From an uncultured Porphyromonas sp. (lineage in GTDB: Bacteria; Bacteroidota; Bacteroidia; Bacteroidales; Porphyromonadaceae): DNA of 23,619 nt. The position numbers were made by a program, and so were the translations under genes. The notes under the pieces are model-generated. The model searched no databases and was not told where the DNA came from. It saw only the letters and a program-made list of their open reading frames with translations. Position 1 is the stretch's first letter. Each line of letters opens with the position of its first letter. Shown here piece by piece: positions 8,108 to 14,730 of the stretch. The stretch spans positions 1-23,619 of the forward strand of contig UQDF01000035.1 of NCBI GenBank assembly GCA_900539765.1, given 5' to 3'.

Positions 8108-8510
8108 CTAAATTGAGGCTGCATACTCCAGTGTCAAGTGCAACACGGTTATAAATGTCGGTAAAAAGACTTCGTAGGGAGTTTTATAGCCTAGTTTTTT
8201 ACCTGGTCTATTGTTTGGTTGATTCCAAATATATCTGATTCCATCGTCAGAGTCGAGATCTTGTCAAAGGATTTTCCCTTTGGGGATGTATTGTGGCATT
8301 AGGCCATTCATATTTTTCGATGAGAAGTTTGTCAGAAGAGCTGTAAGGTTTAGCAAAGAGTACAGGGATCTCTAGCGCCCGCTCTATAGACTTGAAGTAG
8401 GTGAACTCAGTTCCGTTGTCAGTGGAGATGGAGCATCTCTGCCCCCTGCGCTTTAAGAAGGCAAGCCTGCGATTGGCCACCCTGACCACTTGTTTGGACC
8501 TAAAGTTCAA
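8108..8510 (-). pseudogene. IS30-family transposase, C-terminal remnant
   Basis: The remnant encodes the C-terminal part of an IS30-type DDE transposase in at least three frames. The first frame (8510 down) contains STDNGTEF, with the second catalytic Asp, and FAKPYSS. One surplus base in the run of five T on the plus strand (8313-8317, A on the coding strand) shifts the frame; reading past it restores IENMNGLMPQYIPKGK with the catalytic Glu region. A second shift lies in the run at 8272-8275 and restores KGKSFDKIS; a third restores RYIWNQPNNRPGKKLGYKTPYEVF, the family C terminus, ending with TAG at 8110-8108. The N-terminal half is absent, so it cannot be active. Confidence 0.85.
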
Positions 8511-8549
8511 AAAGGATGCATCCCCTCAAAAGCAGGGATACATCCTTTT
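8510..8549 (-). terminator. Intrinsic terminator of the Omp28-like gene
   Basis: Arms 8510-8524 and 8535-8549 form a 15-bp stem with one mismatch and a 10-nt loop, followed on the minus strand by TTTTT. It lies about 50 bases after the stop of the Omp28-like gene. A-run and T-run on both sides make it able to work in both directions. It also marks the truncated edge of the IS30 remnant. Confidence 0.75.
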
Positions 8550-8597
8550 CTGTCTATTCTGATGGCAGAAGCCCTTTAGGGGCTTATGCTTCGTCCT

Positions 8598-10706
8598 TTA
8601 CTTTACCACCACCTTATGAAGGGTTCTGGTACCCTGGGAGTGACTCACTACTACCACATAGCTGCCACGGGGTAGCTGTGCGGGTAGGCTCTCCGCTACA
8701 CATTGTCCCTCGAGGCTATAGACCACTACTTGCTCGTGATCTCCTTCGATTTGCAATAGTCCCGAGGCATCTTGATAGAGCCTTGTAGAGTTCTCGTTGA
8801 CTTGGGGAGCAGTTACCCCAGAGAAGGAGTCTCCAAAGGGGATGGTTTTGCTACTGTATACGTGGCAGCTAATCTTATTGACGTAGGTTGGATCGCGATG
8901 CAAGAAGAGGACCACCTTCAGATTCTCTTTCTTCCACGAGGGGTCAAGGGCTATCTCTGGAGATTGATAATCAAAGGTTCCGTCAGCCTCGGGCATAATA
9001 TTAGTACCGAGATTGCTTGTGTAGTAAGCTCTCACCATATGCTGGTGCAGATATTCTTCCCCTGAGCTTGTACCTTTTTGGTCTTGTGCCTTCACGTTGT
9101 CTTCGGTCACGACAGCTGTAAGGTATAGGTCGTCTGGGTCAGCGTCATAGAGGAGCTTTCCCTTTACCTCTAGACTAGTCTTACCTCCAGGTAGGTCGTG
9201 GCATACGATATCGGAGATGAGTGCTCTCTCCTTCTCTTGAAGGAAGGGCTCCAGTAAATCGGCATCAGCTTTTTGATCTTTGCCAAAAAGCTGGTCCTTC
9301 GACACAAAGGCAAAGGCTCTACGCTCCGAAAGATAGGGAGCCCTATTGATGGAGAAATAGGGGAGCTGCGAAGATGTGGGATACGGGACTTGTCCTAGGA
9401 GCGTGGCAAGCTCCTCGTTGCAAGCTTCTTTGGCAAAGGCGACCTCTTCACCACCCACGGGATATGCCACGCAAGAGACTTCGTAGCCCTTCGCCACTAG
9501 ATCCTCTGCCATTTGATTGATCAGAGCATTGTACCTCGGTGCATCGGGAGCACTCTCGGAGGTGTAGTACTCTACAAGTACCGACTTGCGCTCCATACTG
9601 CCCTTTTCAGTAGGATTGAAAGCATCAAATACCCACTTTATCATTCCTTTTTCGATTACCGACTGGTCGTCGATACTCAGCAACTCGACCGACCCCTTGG
9701 AGGTGCCTTCTGGATAAGGAGGATGCGTCCAGGCAACCTCGCAAATCCCTTTTACAGGTACAGGGATCTCAAAGGGAGGATACTGCTTTTCGCGCATTCC
9801 GTAGTTAGCATGATGGTACTTCTCGAGGAAAGTCATACTTGTTATCTCCTCAAAGCCGATGTTGCGAACTAAGATATCGTAGCGGAAATATTCTTTGCTA
9901 GTAAGGAGACTATAACGTGGCTGCTTAAGAGGATAGACTATATAATCGTAGTACCCATCGGGGTCGTCCACAAGTGCGTAAATAAGCGCCGAGCCCAACT
10001 CGAGAGGCTCCGTATCCTGCACCTGGCTGAAACTGTAGCTCTTCCCCTGCTCGTAATAGGCGGTGGATAGGGCTACCATATTGGCTTCTGGCAGGCAATA
10101 CTCTCTATCGCCATCGTACAATACGGGCGAGGAGTTGCTCCCTTTCACGCTAGTGGCGGGGCAAGAGTATCCGACCAGCACAAGATCCTTTGCAGAGACC
10201 TTTTGCGGCTCATCTAGTAACACTTGATTGTATCCTTTTTGGAGGGTCGCAGGCTGGCTCACTAGGATCTCTTGACTTAGGCCATTCGTATCGTCTTGCC
10301 TCACACGTGCTACTATCACGCGGGCATCCTCAACCGCTTCGTCTACAACGCACTCGATCCCTCTGATCGTTATATTGTCAAAGTGTGGAAGCATAATATA
10401 AGGCGTCACTACGCCCTCAATCCCCTCTTCAAATTCCAGCGCTTGGTGATTGAGAGACGGCTCGATAGAGGCATAGCCAAAACCTTTAACGAGGGGTACA
10501 AGGTTTATAGACTTCTCGCAAGCTACCCCTCTACCGAGAATATGCGGAGCCGGGCGAAGATCGAATAATTGCTTGATAGAGCGTGAGGAGGACCATAGCC
10601 CTTGAGAAGGGTAGCCTGTCATAGAGTCCCCCTGAGCAAGAAGCGCCAGGGGGGCAAATAAGAGAAGGCTAGCTATGCACCTCCAAAGGTTGCTTATAGT
10701 TTTCAT
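8598..10706 (-). CDS. Omp28-like surface protein with T9SS sorting domain
   Basis: The 702-residue protein has a signal peptide (1-25, ending ALLAQ). The middle (about 370-620) resembles Omp28-related outer-membrane proteins: SVLVEYYTSESAPDAPRYN (375-393) stands at the place of the family motif LxEEYTGxxCxxCP, and YLTAVVTEDNV (528-538) with EEYLHQHMVRAYYTSNLG (550-567) matches the later conserved segment. The two thioredoxin-like cysteines of the motif are missing, so a redox role is unlikely. Residues 640-702 are a type A T9SS sorting domain (LYQDASGLLQIEG, VVVYSLEGQCV, LPRGSYVVVV, KVVVK), so it should be exported through the outer membrane and anchored or released there. Residues 26-365 are not recognised. 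It follows the LRR protein gene; no convincing promoter was seen in the spacer. Function unknown. Confidence 0.8.
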   Translation of the reverse strand: MKTISNLWRCIASLLLFAPLALLAQGDSMTGYPSQGLWSSSRSIKQLFDLRPAPHILGRGVACEKSINLVPLVKGFGYASIEPSLNHQALEFEEGIEGVVTPYIMLPHFDNITIRGIECVVDEAVEDARVIVARVRQDDTNGLSQEILVSQPATLQKGYNQVLLDEPQKVSAKDLVLVGYSCPATSVKGSNSSPVLYDGDREYCLPEANMVALSTAYYEQGKSYSFSQVQDTEPLELGSALIYALVDDPDGYYDYIVYPLKQPRYSLLTSKEYFRYDILVRNIGFEEITSMTFLEKYHHANYGMREKQYPPFEIPVPVKGICEVAWTHPPYPEGTSKGSVELLSIDDQSVIEKGMIKWVFDAFNPTEKGSMERKSVLVEYYTSESAPDAPRYNALINQMAEDLVAKGYEVSCVAYPVGGEEVAFAKEACNEELATLLGQVPYPTSSQLPYFSINRAPYLSERRAFAFVSKDQLFGKDQKADADLLEPFLQEKERALISDIVCHDLPGGKTSLEVKGKLLYDADPDDLYLTAVVTEDNVKAQDQKGTSSGEEYLHQHMVRAYYTSNLGTNIMPEADGTFDYQSPEIALDPSWKKENLKVVLFLHRDPTYVNKISCHVYSSKTIPFGDSFSGVTAPQVNENSTRLYQDASGLLQIEGDHEQVVVYSLEGQCVAESLPAQLPRGSYVVVVSHSQGTRTLHKVVVK

Positions 10707-10745
10707 ATCATAAGTTCCAATTAGTACCTTTCCTTATGGTGGGGA

Positions 10746-10848
10746 TAGCGAGCTTGGCAGTATAGGTAGGGTCTGCTACGCAGTAGAGCAATAGGCAAAA
10801 ACTACTAGCTCCTAGGCGAGTGCTCTACCGTATGCGTCAAGCTCGCTA
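10746..10848. repeat. Nested inverted repeats in the spacer of two T9SS genes
   Basis: Outer arms TAGCGAGCTTG (10746-10756) and CAAGCTCGCTA (10838-10848) are perfectly complementary over 11 bp. Inside lie GTAGAGCA (10783-10790) and TGCTCTAC (10821-10828), 8 bp, and a small hairpin CTGC-TAC-GCAG (10773-10783). Together they could fold nearly the whole spacer between the LRR gene stop and the next start into one long structure. It could be a terminator, attenuator or mRNA-stability element; sequence alone does not decide. Confidence 0.6.
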
Positions 10849-10856
10849 GACTCCTT

Positions 10857-13115
10857 TTATCGTTTGAAGAGAGGTAGGGATTCTCTCAGACCATTGTACT
10901 CTATTACCAGCAGGTAGTCTCCTTGCGAGAGGCTACGAAGGTCTACTATAGTGCCACTTCCAGTCAGTTGCAGTTCGCCCGTGATGGAGTATAGAGTCCA
11001 TACAGCAGCATCACTCGTGCGAATATAGACGAAGTCTGTAGCTGGGTTTGGATAGACTACAATAGAGGAATTACTCGGGAGCACATTGTCGATACCAGTT
11101 GTATCTCCTTCGTACTCTACAGTGTTGTTGATACTGCCTCTGAAGTCATAGCAAGTCCAGTTTTTGTTGTTTGCTATGGTCACATCGCTCACGAGGCATA
11201 CATTTTCTTCGTTATTCGCATTGGTGTCGACGATGGTTATCTTTCCCTTAGCGTTGGCTTCTCTTTGTGGGAGCGACTGCATCGTGGCAGTCATCTTTTC
11301 CCCTTTGATCGCATTGGTATGGCACACCACGGTCATAAGGAGAGGAGTAGCGGTGAAGTCTAGCTCTTGGAGCTGGTTGTCTGCCACATTGAGGGTCTTG
11401 AGCTTTGGGTTATGAGCCAGATCGAGCGAAGTGAGTCGATTGGCGTAAGCCATCAGTTCGCTGAGCTCGGGGAAAGCAGAGAGATCAAGTGTGGAGAGCC
11501 TATTGCGGTGACACCAGAGGCTGGTGAGTGCTGGACAGTCATCGAGCTGTAGCGATACGAGACCATTCTCGGAGCAATCGAGGATAGAGAGTTCTTTTTG
11601 ATCGCTTAGTTCGAGCCTTTCCAGTTGATTTTTCCCAATATAGAGCTCCTCTATAGCTGGGCAGCTTTGGATAGTAAATTGGGCCAGTTTATTGGTGTGC
11701 AGCTCCACATAGTTGAGGTTGGGGAGGTTCTTGAGGTGTGCAGCAGTCAGCTGCTGTCCGTTGCAGTCTAGCTCGGTGATATCTCCAGAGATAGAGATGG
11801 ACTGCGATGTGATCGTGTAGAGGTAGCGTCCCTCTTCGTAGTCGCCTTGCTGATAGTCCTCTTTCACACCATTGAGTACGACTCCCTTGCTGTCTCCCAA
11901 GTTGAGGGCGATTTGTGCACCAATGGGTAGCTCGGTCTTCAGTACGATATTGATCTCTTCCTCCTGAATGTCGCTTTTGTGTAGTACCACTTCGTTGGAC
12001 TTGAGGGGAGTGGTTGCGGAGCCTGTAAGCTCTTCGAGGGAGAAGAAAGCGGGTTCGAAGGTAGCTTGCAGGGTAATGCTATCTTTGTCGGCAAAGAGTG
12101 ATTTCTTGAACTTAAATATCCCCTCTTCCGATGTGTAGTGATCATCCGCTATCACCTCTCCACTATTAGCATCTTTCCATATAATGGTGGGGTGGTGTGG
12201 CTGACCGCTGAAGTCGTACTCTGTCGCCATCTGCGAGAGGTCTATGCGTGTGCCGACAATATTTTCCTCGGGGATAGCGTAGCCCTCTGGGGCATAGGTA
12301 AAGTTGTACTCTCCGTATTCGACGTTGGGGTTCTTGGCTGGAAGGCTGCTAAGCGGGAGCTGGTGCCCTGAGATGTTGAGTCTCTTGAGCCCTTCGTTGT
12401 TGAGAGTAATCTCTCTTAGCCCAATGCCATTTTGTATACCTCCGTTTTGCCACCGGAAGAAGTTGATCTTCGTAAGGCCAGTAAGGTTGATTTCCTTGAT
12501 CTCTTTCTGGTCGGTGACCCACACATACTCCAAATCTGGGTAGCGTGAGAGGTCGAGATCGGCATTGGCAAGAGTAGCGTAGGCAGGGCTATCTTTCTTC
12601 CAGTTCGATTGGATCATGATATGCTTGAGCTGAGGGTGGTACCCTATCTTGAGCCGCGGGGCATCTTGAATGCTGATGTACTGGATTTTGGGGCAGAGGG
12701 AGAGGTCTACCACACCATCTGTGGAGTGTGCTAGAGTGCCGCCCTTGTATGACATATAGTAGAAGCTGAGAAGGTCAGGTGCATCTACCTTGCCTACACC
12801 GATGATGGAGCCAGACTCTTTGAAGTTGTTTTTGAAGCGCTCGATGCCTTCTGCTTCGAAGGAGACGACGCTATTCTTGGCAAGTGGTGTTTCATAGGTG
12901 TGGTTGATGGTTTGGGTAGCTTCGGCGTCGACTTCAATAGTCTCGGTAGTGCCATCGCCCCAGTCGATGGCAACGGATGCTTTACCACCCAGCTCGAAGG
13001 AGACCTCTGTGGCCCCCTCTTTGACAATGATTTCAAAGGGATGGGTAAGGCTTTGGGCATGGAGGGAAAGGATCCCAGCGATGCATGCTAGAAGAAGGGT
13101 AATTGTCTTTTTCAT
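10857..13115 (-). CDS. Leucine-rich-repeat surface protein with T9SS sorting domain
   Basis: The 752-residue protein has a signal peptide (1-20, LSLHA), then a PKD-like domain with the IDWGDG motif (50-55). Residues 205-262 look like degenerate leucine-rich repeats. A clear block of about seven 21-residue repeats runs from 447 to about 600 (consensus L-x-x-L-x-C-x-x-N-x-L-x-x-L-x-L), of the internalin J/BspA-like kind seen in adhesins. The region 355-445 (SITLQATFEPAFFSL and on) looks like a beta-sandwich linker. Residues 675-752 form a type A T9SS sorting domain (VVYPNPATDFVYIRT, VWTLYSITGELQLTG, LSQGDYLLVIEYNG). It is likely exposed on the cell surface in binding to host or other cells (inference). 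It is followed by the Omp28-like gene, which may share its transcript. Confidence 0.85.
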   Translation of the reverse strand: MKKTITLLLACIAGILSLHAQSLTHPFEIIVKEGATEVSFELGGKASVAIDWGDGTTETIEVDAEATQTINHTYETPLAKNSVVSFEAEGIERFKNNFKESGSIIGVGKVDAPDLLSFYYMSYKGGTLAHSTDGVVDLSLCPKIQYISIQDAPRLKIGYHPQLKHIMIQSNWKKDSPAYATLANADLDLSRYPDLEYVWVTDQKEIKEINLTGLTKINFFRWQNGGIQNGIGLREITLNNEGLKRLNISGHQLPLSSLPAKNPNVEYGEYNFTYAPEGYAIPEENIVGTRIDLSQMATEYDFSGQPHHPTIIWKDANSGEVIADDHYTSEEGIFKFKKSLFADKDSITLQATFEPAFFSLEELTGSATTPLKSNEVVLHKSDIQEEEINIVLKTELPIGAQIALNLGDSKGVVLNGVKEDYQQGDYEEGRYLYTITSQSISISGDITELDCNGQQLTAAHLKNLPNLNYVELHTNKLAQFTIQSCPAIEELYIGKNQLERLELSDQKELSILDCSENGLVSLQLDDCPALTSLWCHRNRLSTLDLSAFPELSELMAYANRLTSLDLAHNPKLKTLNVADNQLQELDFTATPLLMTVVCHTNAIKGEKMTATMQSLPQREANAKGKITIVDTNANNEENVCLVSDVTIANNKNWTCYDFRGSINNTVEYEGDTTGIDNVLPSNSSIVVYPNPATDFVYIRTSDAAVWTLYSITGELQLTGSGTIVDLRSLSQGDYLLVIEYNGLRESLPLFKR

Positions 13116-13190
13116 AAGGGTATAACTAGTGGTTTTGTGAATTGGGTCGTAGATTGAATGGTCGAAAGCACACTCTCAACCTAGATGAGG

Positions 13191-13198
13191 CAAATATA
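13191..13198 (-). promoter_or_regulatory. -7 box of the LRR gene
   Basis: The minus strand reads TATATTTG here, an exact match to the Bacteroidota -7 consensus TAnnTTTG, 76 bases before the ATG. No TTG is found at the expected -33 spacing (the place reads GAT), so the promoter may be weak or need an activator. Confidence 0.5.
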
Positions 13199-13348
13199 AC
13201 TTTTTCCCTAGACATAGGATCATCGGTATAGTGTTTTTTTTTGCGCATACACATTGGGTAGCCAGATGAGACGGGTGGCGATATGTAGGGAGGCACGGCT
13301 CGGACGCATACCATCCGTACGTCCCCACAGAGCGCAGTTGGCAGTTAG

Positions 13349-13388
13349 CTAGAGGTACTAGTGCTACTAGGTATACTAGTGCCTCTAG
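13349..13388. repeat. Palindrome built from 9-bp tandem repeats
   Basis: Arms 13349-13362 (CTAGAGGTACTAGT) and 13375-13388 (ACTAGTGCCTCTAG) pair over 14 bp with one G-T pair. Inside, the unit TACTAG recurs three times at a 9-base period (TACTAGTGC, TACTAGGTA, TACTAGTGC, 13356-13382). It may be a protein-binding site, as it lies about 155 bases upstream of the LRR -7 box, or a decayed repeat. Confidence 0.55.
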
Positions 13389-13439
13389 AAAAACTAGCTT
13401 CCCTCTAATCTCTAACCACCCTCACGTGGGGATTTCCAA

Positions 13440-13469
13440 ATTATTGCTGTCCGATCGGACAGCAATAAT
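13440..13469. repeat. Perfect 30-bp palindrome
   Basis: The sequence is an uninterrupted palindrome centred between 13454 and 13455: ATTATTGCTGTCCGA and its exact complement. Having no loop, it fits a dimeric protein-binding site as well as an RNA hairpin. It lies between the dprA terminator and the LRR promoter. Confidence 0.65.
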
Positions 13470-13481
13470 AATAAATAAACA

Positions 13482-13515
13482 GAGAGGACATATCATTGCA
13501 ATGACATGTCCTCTC
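13482..13515 (-). terminator. Probable terminator of purL-dprA
   Basis: Arms 13482-13498 and 13499-13515 pair at 16 of 17 positions (GAGAGGACAT at the outer end). On the minus strand the hairpin begins 43 bases after the dprA stop and is followed by a T-rich stretch (TGTTTATTTATTATTATT), the usual form of an intrinsic terminator. Confidence 0.7.
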
Positions 13516-13558
13516 ATTGTATCTAGTCTAGGGAGCGTAGGTTATGATGCGGATGTGG

Positions 13559-14713
13559 CTAAATCTGTAGCTTGTAGCGCCCATCGGGCTGGAGTGAGAC
13601 GGCACCTTCGCTCTCGAGGAGGAAGAGCCGGAAGCTCACCTCGTCGACCCCCATAAGTGTCTGGTCACAGATAGCGTCGATCGAGAGGCCATCACCGCTC
13701 TCGATGAGTAGGTCGAGGAGAGGACGTGTCTCAGGCTCTAAGCGAGCACGCAGAGCATTGAGCTTGCTCTCGTGAGACATAGAGCTGCTGGTGCTGCGCG
13801 CTTCATGATCAGGCTTGTGCCACTCGAGGTCTTCGCAGAGGTGAGCGGCCGAGGTGATGAGCTTGGCGATGTTGTTGTAGATAAGGTTGTTGCACCCTTC
13901 GTTCTCACGATCTGAGGGACGACCTGGGAGCGCATAGACGGAGCGGTCGTAGTCGAAGGCTTGGTGCGCCGTGATGAGCGAACCGCCACGCTCGGCAGAC
14001 TGACCGACGAGGGTCGCCTGCGTGAGCCCCGCCACGATACGATTGCGCAAGACGAACTGATGTCGCTGTGGCTTGACACCAGCTGGGTACTCAGAGAGCA
14101 AAGCTCCGCCGTGGGTTACGATATTGCGAGCGAGGTTGCGGTGATTGCTCGGATAGATCATATGAAGTCCGTGAGCTAGCACGGCAACGGTGGGCAAGCC
14201 CGCCTGAAGCGCTGCTTTGTGTGCGACTGCGTCTAGCCCGAGTGCCAGACCGCTGACGATGGTCACTCTGTCGGTTACGTTGGGCAGGTGGCTGATGATC
14301 GCCTGCAGATCCTCCACACCATGTTGCGAAGGCTTGCGCGTGCCGACCACACTGAGCGTTTGCTCCGCATGAAGTGGAGCTAAGTCGCCTAGGTAAAAGA
14401 GTATCAGCGGCGCATCGGCACACTGGAGGAGTAGGGGAGGGTAGTCGGCATCGTAGATGCTGACCATTCGAATGCCTAAATCGGCAGTGCGCTGTAGCTG
14501 CGCTTGCGTTTCCTCAAGCTTAGCTCGATCCCGCAGGAGCGGGTAGAGGTGCGTGTAGACGTGCCCGTTGAGCCTTGCCAGAGCTTGTGGATCAGCCCAT
14601 AGTGCTGTGGCTGATCCGGCAAACTCTATCAGATGGCGAGCGAGCTGTAGCGATACGCCCTTGAGCTGTGTCAAGGCGTAGATACAGAGATGCTCACGTC
14701 TTATCTCAGGCAT
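13559..14713 (-). CDS. dprA: DNA-processing protein DprA
   Basis: The 384-residue protein is DprA/Smf, which binds incoming single-stranded DNA and loads RecA during natural transformation. The N-terminal helix-hairpin-helix region (about 5-60) is followed by the Rossmann-like DprA core: VVGTRKPS (122-129), SGLALGLDAVAHKAAL (154-169), GLHMIYPSNHRNLA (182-195), FVLRNRIVAGL (220-230), ERGGSLITA (241-249) and ALPGRP (261-266). Residues about 320-384 form the C-terminal winged-helix domain. SGLALGLD replaces the more usual SGxARGID. The start is 17 bases after purL on the same strand, so it is probably co-transcribed. Complete and of normal length. Confidence 0.95.
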   Translation of the reverse strand: MPEIRREHLCIYALTQLKGVSLQLARHLIEFAGSATALWADPQALARLNGHVYTHLYPLLRDRAKLEETQAQLQRTADLGIRMVSIYDADYPPLLLQCADAPLILFYLGDLAPLHAEQTLSVVGTRKPSQHGVEDLQAIISHLPNVTDRVTIVSGLALGLDAVAHKAALQAGLPTVAVLAHGLHMIYPSNHRNLARNIVTHGGALLSEYPAGVKPQRHQFVLRNRIVAGLTQATLVGQSAERGGSLITAHQAFDYDRSVYALPGRPSDRENEGCNNLIYNNIAKLITSAAHLCEDLEWHKPDHEARSTSSSMSHESKLNALRARLEPETRPLLDLLIESGDGLSIDAICDQTLMGVDEVSFRLFLLESEGAVSLQPDGRYKLQI

Positions 14714-14730
14714 AGGCTAGACGGCGCGGG

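Larger units (their letters stand above)
13116..13558. other. Gene-free region between dprA and the LRR gene
   Basis: I see no credible coding sequence in this 443-base gap. It holds the -7 box of the LRR gene (13191-13198), a T9 run near 13234-13242, a repeat-built palindrome (13349-13388), a perfect 30-bp palindrome (13440-13469) and the probable terminator of dprA (13482-13515), listed separately. Short open frames on both strands here have no signal of being real. Confidence 0.6.

Noticed and set aside
13126..13314. Short open frame upstream of the LRR gene
   Set aside because: It overlaps the -7 box of the LRR gene, has no family resemblance and no better start signal than chance.
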